Shown one piece after another: positions 8,393-14,884 of a DNA stretch of 64,000 nt. A program made the translations under genes and the position numbers. Position 1 is the first letter of the stretch. Each line of letters opens with the position of its first letter. The notes beneath the pieces were generated by a model, which made no database searches, was not told where the DNA came from, and saw only the letters and a list, made by a program, of their open reading frames with translations. The stretch is from CAZGXI01 sp964529715 (GTDB taxonomy: Bacteria > Chloroflexota > Anaerolineae > Aggregatilineales > Ch27). The stretch is from contig CAZGXI010000007.1 of assembly GCA_964529715.1 (NCBI GenBank), positions 62,001 to 126,000 on the forward strand. The letters run 5' to 3'.

Positions 8393-9013
8393 TTGCTCGT
8401 GGAACGGATGAACCAGGCCCGGCTTCGTCGGCGGCGTGTTACCCGCTCTATCTTGCTGGCGATCATCGTCGCCACCTTACCCTGTTACTGCCTGGGCGCG
8501 ATCATGTTAGGGTTGGCGCGGCCAAACCGTACCTCTCCGGCCACGCTCACCGCGCAGGCTGTTCCCAGCCAGGTCACCGTGACATCTCAGTTTCCGGGAA
8601 TGACATATACGCCCTTCCAGGGTGTCACGCCGCTGCCGAGTGGCCCGCCGCCAACCTGGACACCTTCCCAGAGCGGACCACTCCTCACACCGGGTCAGTT
8701 CGTGCCGACTTCGACGCCTTTGATCTTGCCGCCGACGGCGACGCTGACCTTCACCTTTATCCCGATCCCGACCTCGACGCCGTTTCCCACCTCCACGCCG
8801 CCGGTGATCGTCATCACCCTGACACCCACGCCGACATTAACGTTCACCCAACCACCCACCAATACTGATATGCCGACGCTGACGCCAACCCTCACCGAGA
8901 CGCCCACCGAAACGCCCACCGAAACGCCGCCCCAAGCTCCGACTGTCGAGATTCCAACAATAGATCCCTTTGCCACTCCCACTCAGGAAAATTTGCCCGC
9001 CAGCGGCCCCTAA
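8393..9013 (+). CDS. Membrane-anchored Thr/Pro-rich protein
   Basis: I do not recognise a family. The 206-residue product has a basic N-terminus (RLRRRRVTRS), one membrane segment (about residues 19-41) and then about 160 residues of low-complexity Thr/Pro sequence, such as TLTPTPTLTFTQPPTNT and repeats of TETP. There is no folded domain that I can see. The longest frame starts with TTG; a GTG (8399) or ATG (8408) would give nearly the same protein, and no start has a decisive ribosome-binding site. Such regions resemble extended, O-glycosylated stalks of cell-surface proteins. It is divergent from comEC. Confidence 0.65.
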   Translation: MLVERMNQARLRRRRVTRSILLAIIVATLPCYCLGAIMLGLARPNRTSPATLTAQAVPSQVTVTSQFPGMTYTPFQGVTPLPSGPPPTWTPSQSGPLLTPGQFVPTSTPLILPPTATLTFTFIPIPTSTPFPTSTPPVIVITLTPTPTLTFTQPPTNTDMPTLTPTLTETPTETPTETPPQAPTVEIPTIDPFATPTQENLPASGP

Positions 9014-9024
9014 GAGCGAACGTA

Positions 9025-9053
9025 TTGAGTTTTAAGGGTGGCGTTGTTATAGT
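9025..9053 (+). promoter_or_regulatory. Promoter of the M42 peptidase operon
   Basis: TTGAGT (9025-9030) and TATAGT (9048-9053) are separated by exactly 17 bases, a good sigma-70 type promoter. It lies about 75 bases before the first peptidase start. Confidence 0.65.
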
Positions 9054-9130
9054 AGGTCTGTCACCCGGCAGTCTCACCGCTGTATTTGCAGTTCAACTCT
9101 ATATCCGCAGCTATTGCAAAGGATGTGCCT

Positions 9131-10240
9131 TTGGACCTGAAAGAGCACCTCACACGATTGTGCCAGGCACACGGCCCGTCCGGTTACGAAGGGCCGGTGC
9201 GGGATGTTTTACTAACAGACTGGGCCGGCCTGGCAGACGAATTCAAGACGGATGCCCTGGGAAACTTCATCGGCCTCAAACGTGGTTCTGCGGAAGCCGA
9301 ACCTCGGCGCAGGATCATGTTGGCGGCACACATGGACGAAGTCGGCATGATCGTCCGCCAGATTGATGGCGCGTTTTTGCGCGTGCGCAACCTGTGGGGC
9401 GTGGACGGGCGTGTGATGCTGGCCCAGCCTGTGCTTGTGCACGGCAAAGAGACCCTGCCGGGCGTGGTTGCTGCCACGCCGCCGCACGTGCTGCCCGCCG
9501 ATCAACGCAACGCCTATCCCGACGTTGACGATCTGGTGATTGATGTGGGCCTCGGCGCAGAGGAACTTGCCCGTCTGGTCCAGATCGGCGACCCGGTCAC
9601 GGTCGATGTGCCGCTGCTCGCACTGCAAGGCAACCGTGTGGCCGGTAAGGCCATGGACGACCGGGCCTGTGTTGCGGTGATCACGGTCTGCCTGGAAGAA
9701 CTGCAAAAACGCCAGCACCGATGGGATGTGCTGGCAGTGGCAACCGTCCAGGAGGAGGTCGGACATCGCGGCGCGCGAACGGCAGCCCATCATCTGCACC
9801 CGGATATTGCCATTGCACTCGACGTGACCTTTGCCAAACAGCCCGGTGTCGGTGATGGCGAAGGGGCCTTTGCCCTGGGAAGCGGTCCAGCTCTCAGCCT
9901 GGGGCCAAACTTTCACCCCAAGCTGTATGAAAAACTCCAGGAAACGGCCAAACGGCTTGAAATGTCGGTTAACATCGACCCCATCCCCGGACGCAGCGGA
10001 ACCGACGCCTGGGACATCCAGGTCGCCCGCAGCGGCGTGCCCACCGCGCTGATCGGCCTCCCGCTGCGCAACATGCACAGCCCGGTCGAAATCGTAGACC
10101 TGGACGACATCAGGCGCGCTGGGCGGCTGCTGGCCGAGTTTATCAGTAGCTTGGAAGACGATTTTCTGACGACGATTGCCTGGGACGATCCACTGGCCGA
10201 AGAGACCGATCAGGAAGGGAAAGGAAGCGCCAAATGCTGA
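9131..10240 (+). CDS. M42 family metallo-aminopeptidase, first of three
   Basis: M42 (glutamyl aminopeptidase/TET-like) enzymes are cytosolic di-metal aminopeptidases that finish peptide breakdown. I chose the TTG start because AAAGGA lies 7 bases before it and the resulting N-terminus (LDLKEHLTRLCQAHGPSGYE) matches the two paralogues downstream; a GTG two codons earlier is too close to that site. The motifs are AAHMDEVGMIV (first metal histidine), GKAMDDRACVAV, TVQEEVGHRGA (catalytic and metal glutamates) and NMHSPVEIVDL (last metal histidine). Length is 369 residues. The stop codon overlaps the next start. Confidence 0.9.
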   Translation: MDLKEHLTRLCQAHGPSGYEGPVRDVLLTDWAGLADEFKTDALGNFIGLKRGSAEAEPRRRIMLAAHMDEVGMIVRQIDGAFLRVRNLWGVDGRVMLAQPVLVHGKETLPGVVAATPPHVLPADQRNAYPDVDDLVIDVGLGAEELARLVQIGDPVTVDVPLLALQGNRVAGKAMDDRACVAVITVCLEELQKRQHRWDVLAVATVQEEVGHRGARTAAHHLHPDIAIALDVTFAKQPGVGDGEGAFALGSGPALSLGPNFHPKLYEKLQETAKRLEMSVNIDPIPGRSGTDAWDIQVARSGVPTALIGLPLRNMHSPVEIVDLDDIRRAGRLLAEFISSLEDDFLTTIAWDDPLAEETDQEGKGSAKC

Positions 10241-11277
10241 TCAAAGAACTCTCCGAAGCAATGGGCGTTTCCGGGGCAGAAGACGAAGTCCGCGCGATCA
10301 TCCTCAAGGCGATCAAGGATCACGTCGAGGACATCCGCATCGACCCGCTGGGCAACGTCCTGGCGGTCAAGCGCGGGCGCCATCCCCACGAGAATCCCCT
10401 GCGTGTGCTGGTCGCTGCGCACATGGACGAAGTGGGCTTTATGGTGACGGGCATCGAGAGCGATGGCACACTGCGCATAGGGGCCGTCGGCGGCTTCGAT
10501 GACCGCATTTTGCCCGGTCTGCGAGTGGTTGTGGGTAAATCGAAAACCCCCGCCGTGATCGACTGGAAACCGATTCACCTCAACCAAGACAATCATGTGG
10601 TCAAACTAGACCACTTGCGCCTGGACATGGGGGCAAATTCGCGGGAAGAGGCCAACGGCAAGGCCAAACTCGGCGACATGGCGACATTCGATACCATCTA
10701 CACCGAAAAAGGGCGCATCGCGCGGGGCAAGGCCTTCGACGACCGGATCGGCTGCGCCATTCTGATCGAACTCATCCGGGGCGAACCATTTCCCTTCGAC
10801 CTGCATGTGGCCTTCACCGTGCAGGAAGAAGTCGGGCTGCGAGGGGCGCAGGTCGCGGCGCAGGCCATTCAGCCAGACGTGGCATTTATTTTGGAGTCAA
10901 CCACTGCCAACGACGTGCCGCCGCCGCGTCCTGATCCCGAAGCGCCGCAGGTCTCACCGGCGACGGAGCTGGGCAAAGGCCCGGCTCTGACGCTGATCGA
11001 CCGTTCGGTGATCGTGGATCGCCGCCTGCTGAACCATTTACGCGATACTGCCATCGCCGAAGGTATTCCGTTTCAGTACCGACGGACCAGCGCCGGAGGC
11101 ACCGATGCCGGGGCCGTATACGTCGCCAATGCGGGTGTGCCGAGCGCCGTCGTCTCCACCCCTTGCCGCTATATTCACGGCCCAGCGGCGCTGTGCAACC
11201 TGGACGACGCGGACAATGTTCTGAAGCTGATGCGGGCGGCGCTGGAGCGTCTCACGCCCGCAGTACTGGCGCGTTAG
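10234..11277 (+). CDS. M42 family metallo-aminopeptidase, second of three
   Basis: A 347-residue paralogue of its neighbours. It shows AAHMDEVGFMVTG, GKAFDDRIGCAIL, FTVQEEVGLRGAQ and YIHGPAALCNLDD, so all metal-binding and catalytic positions appear intact. The ATG overlaps the stop of the previous gene by 7 bases, which points to translational coupling. An insert around DVPPPRPDPEAPQVSPATEL, between the TVQEEVG motif and the GGTDAG segment, is specific to this copy and could alter specificity. The substrate preference cannot be read from the sequence. Confidence 0.9.
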   Translation: MLIKELSEAMGVSGAEDEVRAIILKAIKDHVEDIRIDPLGNVLAVKRGRHPHENPLRVLVAAHMDEVGFMVTGIESDGTLRIGAVGGFDDRILPGLRVVVGKSKTPAVIDWKPIHLNQDNHVVKLDHLRLDMGANSREEANGKAKLGDMATFDTIYTEKGRIARGKAFDDRIGCAILIELIRGEPFPFDLHVAFTVQEEVGLRGAQVAAQAIQPDVAFILESTTANDVPPPRPDPEAPQVSPATELGKGPALTLIDRSVIVDRRLLNHLRDTAIAEGIPFQYRRTSAGGTDAGAVYVANAGVPSAVVSTPCRYIHGPAALCNLDDADNVLKLMRAALERLTPAVLAR

Positions 11278-11288
11278 CGAGGATAACC

Positions 11289-12287
11289 ATGAAAGATACG
11301 ATCAAGAAGCTGGTCGAAGCCTGGGGACCAAGCGGCTTTGAGCATCACGTCCGCGCCCTGATCCAGGAGGAAATCGCCGGGCTGGCCGACGAGGTGCGCA
11401 CCGACCCGGTGGGCAACCTGATCTGCCGGATGGGCAGCGGCGGCACCAAAGTCATGATCGCCGCCCATATGGACGAGATCGGCCTGATGTTAACCTATCA
11501 GGACGACCGGGGCTTCTTCCGTTTCAGCAACCTGGGCGGCCTGCGGCCAGACACACTGCTGGGCAACCGCATCCGCTTTGAAAACGGCGCTATCGGTGTA
11601 ATCGGGCGCGAGGGCCGCTTCTGGCCAGACAGCGTGCCTGCACTGGACGCCTTTTACGTAGACCTGCACGACGGGAACGATGGTTCGGCGGGGGTGCAGG
11701 TGGGCGATGCCGCAGGTTTCCATCGCCCCCTGGAAGAGCGCGGCAACCGCCTGATCGCCAAGAGCTTCGACGACCGCATCGGCTGTGCCATCGCCATTGA
11801 GACGATGCGCCGTCTGCACAATGGCCGCAGCACGCCGCACGAAGTCTACTTCGTCTTCACGGTACAGGAAGAGGTCGGGCTACGTGGCGCGCGTCCGGCG
11901 GCGTTCGGCCTGGCCCCAGACCTGGGAATCGCAGTAGACATCACCACCAGCGGCGACACACCGCGCGCGATGGAGCGTATGGAAGTGGCGTTGGGCAAAG
12001 GCACAGCGATCAAGGTTCAGGATGCTGGCCTGATTGTGCCGCCTGCCGTCAAGAAACTCATGATCGCCCGCGCCGAAGAGGCGAGCATTCCCTACCAGTT
12101 GGAACTGCTCCAGGCCGGATCGACCGATGCGGCAGGGATCAGCATCAGCGGAGCAGGCGCGCCAAGCGGCTGTATCAGCATCCCCACGCGCTATGCCCAC
12201 ACCGTTAGCGAAACCATCGACATGCGCGACGTCACCGCCAGCGTGGACCTGCTGGTGGAAATCCTCGCCAAGCCGATTGCCCTGTAG
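11289..12287 (+). CDS. M42 family metallo-aminopeptidase, third of three
   Basis: Starting at the ATG giving MKDTIKKLVEAWGPSGFEHH, the protein is 332 residues. The longer frame reaches back into the previous gene and is not credible. Metal and catalytic motifs are present: AAHMDEIGLMLTY, AKSFDDRIGCAIA, FTVQEEVGLRGAR, QAGSTDAAG and YAHTVSETIDM. It follows the second M42 gene by 11 bases and ends shortly before a terminator hairpin, so the three genes form one transcript. M42 enzymes build 12-subunit tetrahedral particles; mixed particles from the three paralogues are possible but unproven. Confidence 0.9.
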   Translation: MKDTIKKLVEAWGPSGFEHHVRALIQEEIAGLADEVRTDPVGNLICRMGSGGTKVMIAAHMDEIGLMLTYQDDRGFFRFSNLGGLRPDTLLGNRIRFENGAIGVIGREGRFWPDSVPALDAFYVDLHDGNDGSAGVQVGDAAGFHRPLEERGNRLIAKSFDDRIGCAIAIETMRRLHNGRSTPHEVYFVFTVQEEVGLRGARPAAFGLAPDLGIAVDITTSGDTPRAMERMEVALGKGTAIKVQDAGLIVPPAVKKLMIARAEEASIPYQLELLQAGSTDAAGISISGAGAPSGCISIPTRYAHTVSETIDMRDVTASVDLLVEILAKPIAL

Positions 12288-12314
12288 CTTCTCTCATCAG
12301 CCGGGCAACGCCAC

Positions 12315-12340
12315 AGGGGTACGGGATGCCCCGTACCCCT
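12315..12340. terminator. Bidirectional terminator hairpin
   Basis: The arms AGGGGTACGGG and CCCGTACCCCT (11 bases each) flank a 4-base loop. They lie between the third M42 gene and the convergent lipoprotein gene, whose stop codon touches the right arm. Confidence 0.7.
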
Positions 12341-13043
12341 ATTCGCTGGTGATCGCAGCCAGCACATCCGCCGGCGGGAGCGCCTCCCCGTCCAGCGTAA
12401 CGGAAGAGAGAATAGCCGCCAGCGTCGGCTGGAAATCCTCCCATCGACTGCCCCCTGCCGTCCCCTGAAGCCAGACAAAGCGGTCGCGGTTCGTGTTCAT
12501 CACCACCAGGCTTACACCCGCCCCCGCGTTATCGGCGGCGCGCCATCGGATCAAAGCAGCGTCGTGCGCTCCCCACAGAAACCGATGTGCATCATCCGGC
12601 GACAAAGCAGCTTCAGGCGGCAAAACGCCATACTCGATCATGCCCTGATTCTGCGCGCTGAGGGCATAAGGAGACATCGCCTCCATGCTCTCGTCCAGGC
12701 CAAAACGGCGGCTCAACTGGATGAAGACGGCCAGACTCGGCGGAGTCTCGACGCCCGTCGCAGCGGCAGCGTCGAAGGCGATGGCATACTGCCCGCGTTC
12801 CTCCGTATCCCACCCCTGCGGACAACGGAAGGCAACGACCGTACCCATGAACTCGCGCGTGACGACGTGAGGCAGGTTCATCGCCAATGGATCAGGAGTC
12901 GCGGTCGGCACAGGAGTAGTAGTCGGTGTGACGGCGACCGTCGCCAGGAGAACCCCGGCCTGTGTCTCGACGCCACAACCTGTCAGCAGCGCCAGCCCCA
13001 GAATCGCCGTACAGAATAGAAGCATGGTCATTCGTGCAGTCAT
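12339..13043 (-). CDS. Lipoprotein of unknown function
   Basis: A 234-residue protein with a lipoprotein signal peptide; the lipobox is LLTGC near residue 23. A short Thr/Pro linker (TTTPVPTATPDP) follows, then a folded domain of about 170 residues. The segment FRCPQGWDTEERGQYAIAF resembles the opening of small PsbP/DUF1795-like domains, which often read as P.GW.. followed by a strand, but I would not assign a family. It should sit on the outer face of the cytoplasmic membrane. It is convergent with the M42 operon and divergent from the TPR gene at 13218. Confidence 0.65.
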   Translation of the reverse strand: MTARMTMLLFCTAILGLALLTGCGVETQAGVLLATVAVTPTTTPVPTATPDPLAMNLPHVVTREFMGTVVAFRCPQGWDTEERGQYAIAFDAAAATGVETPPSLAVFIQLSRRFGLDESMEAMSPYALSAQNQGMIEYGVLPPEAALSPDDAHRFLWGAHDAALIRWRAADNAGAGVSLVVMNTNRDRFVWLQGTAGGSRWEDFQPTLAAILSSVTLDGEALPPADVLAAITSE

Positions 13044-13106
13044 CAGGCCGACGTCCTATCAGATGCACCCAGAAAACGGCCAGTAAACATTATCACAGCG
13101 CCGGGA

Positions 13107-13128
13107 TGCCTGCCAGAAACGGCAGGCA
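13107..13128. repeat. Inverted repeat in a divergent intergenic region
   Basis: The perfect 8-base arms TGCCTGCC and GGCAGGCA enclose AGAAAC. It lies between two divergent genes, so it is not a normal terminator position; it could be an operator or an upstream structured element. Confidence 0.4.
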
Positions 13129-13162
13129 GGCTGCGCCGTGATCATCACGGTCGCGCGAGGTG

Positions 13163-13171
13163 TGGTATCAT
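13163..13171 (+). promoter_or_regulatory. Extended -10 element upstream of the TPR gene
   Basis: TGGTATCAT fits an extended -10 (TGn followed by TATCAT), 46 bases before the TPR protein start. No good -35 is visible, which is tolerable for extended -10 promoters. Confidence 0.4.
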
Positions 13172-13217
13172 CATCATACGAGCAGCAACACCGGCTGAGA
13201 ACGAGGGAGTAACAGGG

Positions 13218-14174
13218 ATGAGCACAGAAGCAGCCAGGTTGTTACAAGAAGGGATTGCCGCTTTTAAAGCCGGACGCAAAGACGAGGCGCGTCAACTGCT
13301 TACCCGCGCCACCGAACTGGATGAGCGAAACGAAAACGCCTGGCTCTGGCTGAGTGCGGTCGTCGATTCGCTCGAAAACCAACAGATCTGCCTGGAAAAC
13401 GTGCTGGCGCTCAACCCCAACAATACACGCGCGCTGAAGGGCCTGGAGGCGGTCACTAAAAAACTCGCCAGACAGCAGCAAAGTCAGGCCGCCAAACCGA
13501 CGCCGCCCCCCTCACCTGCCGCTTCGCCGCACGTCTCCCCATTCGACATGAGTATACCTGCGCCCCCTATAGACGTCCCCTACAGCCCGTCGCCGAAAGA
13601 TGCCGAAGGTGGCTATCATGGTAGTGGCAAGCAGGTGGAGCTGCCATCCGCTGCCGAATACGATAACTGGCTCGACGGCCTGAAATTGGAACGCGGCAGG
13701 CAGCCTGCCAGCGATCCCTTTGAACTCAGCACCGGGCCATTCCGGCAGAATGCCGATTTTCCCGGCGATGAGAATGCCCCGGTAGTGTCACCCTTTGCCA
13801 ACATGGTCAGCCCTGGCTACGAAGAAGAAGAGGCCGAGGCTTATGCCGGCGGCGCGCGCCTGGACCCGTTCGACCTGTCGCAGGCGAGCGCGCCGTCTTA
13901 CGTGCCCATGTACCCAGATGAAGACGAAACCGATCCGTTCGCCGGCGTGACGGGGGAATACAGCAGCGCCAGCCCCTTCGGTGACTTTGACGAAGGAGTT
14001 CAGGTAGCGGACGACCTGATTCGCTATTTTGACTCGATCCCAGCAGAGATCAGGGCGACCCACCTCCCCGGCGCAGGGTCGCTCTATCCGCGCGGCGTGC
14101 TGATCGGCCTGATGGTCGTGGGAATCGGCATCGCTGCCGCGTTGATCGTCCTCGTGATCCAGCTGGTGTCCTGA
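13218..14174 (+). CDS. TPR protein with C-terminal membrane anchor
   Basis: A 318-residue protein. Residues 1-90 carry two or three TPR-like helical repeats (LLQEGIAAFKAGRKDEARQL and AWLWLSAVVDSLENQQICLE). A long acidic, Pro-rich, probably disordered region follows, with repeated DPF[DE]LS/SPF-type segments. The C-terminus has a membrane segment (about 295-316, GVLIGLMVVGIGIAAALIVLVI). The protein would face the cytoplasm as a tail-anchored scaffold. The repeated short DPF motifs look like linear docking motifs. AGGGAG precedes the ATG at good spacing. Its stop overlaps the start of the next gene. Confidence 0.7.
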   Translation: MSTEAARLLQEGIAAFKAGRKDEARQLLTRATELDERNENAWLWLSAVVDSLENQQICLENVLALNPNNTRALKGLEAVTKKLARQQQSQAAKPTPPPSPAASPHVSPFDMSIPAPPIDVPYSPSPKDAEGGYHGSGKQVELPSAAEYDNWLDGLKLERGRQPASDPFELSTGPFRQNADFPGDENAPVVSPFANMVSPGYEEEEAEAYAGGARLDPFDLSQASAPSYVPMYPDEDETDPFAGVTGEYSSASPFGDFDEGVQVADDLIRYFDSIPAEIRATHLPGAGSLYPRGVLIGLMVVGIGIAAALIVLVIQLVS

Positions 14175-14842
14175 TGTTCTCGACGGAGGCGTTCTTGACA
14201 ACACTCAACCCGACAAACTCACTACGCGCTATCTTGGGCCGCCGCTTCATCTGGCCAAGTGTAGCTCTTTTGGGTGCCGTAACGGCCCTGATCGCCGTCA
14301 CGGCGCCTGCCGAACGCACACTTGGCGGGCCGAACGCCCGGCTGGTGTATTTTCACGGCGCGCTGGTGTGGGCAGCAATCCTGACCTGGTTTATCGCGGC
14401 GGGCGTAGGCGCGCTGGCCTTTCTGCGCCGCAATGAAGGATGGCATCGGCTCAGCCGGGCGCTGGGACGTGTGGGGCTGCTGTGGTGGGGGCTGTATATC
14501 CCGGTCAGCATCCTGGCAGCCAACGCGACTTGGGCCAATAATTCCTGGAATCTTACCTTTCTGATGGAGCCGCGTTTCCAGATGGCTTTCCAGGTGATGG
14601 CGCTGGCGTTACTGGTGCAAGCTATACAGGTTTTCGACGCGCGCCCGTCGGTCGGCAGCGCCGGAAATATCCTGCTGGTGTTAGTGATGGTTTTCCTGAT
14701 GGGAGTTACAGAGCGCGTGCTGCATCCCCCCGCCCCAATCCGTGACACCGAATCGCTGCGCATCCAGTTGGCCTTCGGCGCGATGCTGGTCTTACTAATG
14801 GCAGCAGGCTTCCAACTGGCACGGCTGGGCAGGCGCGCCTGA
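14174..14842 (+). CDS. CcmC-like polytopic membrane protein
   Basis: A 222-residue protein with about six membrane spans. I see a distant resemblance to CcmC/CcsA-type heme-handling proteins. LVYFHGALVWAAIL corresponds to the MYFHVPSAW segment, TWANNSWNLTFLMEPRFQM lies where the Trp-rich WG.YW.WDPRLT motif should be, and ERVLHPPAP falls where CcmC has its second histidine (LHQP). The Trp-rich motif is strongly diverged and no other cytochrome c maturation gene is nearby. It may be a heme-binding or heme-moving membrane protein, or a relative with a new role. The start overlaps the stop of the TPR gene. Confidence 0.5.
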   Translation: MFSTEAFLTTLNPTNSLRAILGRRFIWPSVALLGAVTALIAVTAPAERTLGGPNARLVYFHGALVWAAILTWFIAAGVGALAFLRRNEGWHRLSRALGRVGLLWWGLYIPVSILAANATWANNSWNLTFLMEPRFQMAFQVMALALLVQAIQVFDARPSVGSAGNILLVLVMVFLMGVTERVLHPPAPIRDTESLRIQLAFGAMLVLLMAAGFQLARLGRRA

Positions 14843-14884
14843 CGCCGACCTGCACCCTACCCCAAGAACCGCCCTCAATCCGCC

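Noticed and set aside
8695..9000. Possible tandem repeat or CRISPR-like array in the ACGCC-rich stretch
   Set aside because: The repetition is the codon pattern of a Thr/Pro-rich protein; there are no equal-length repeats with spacers.
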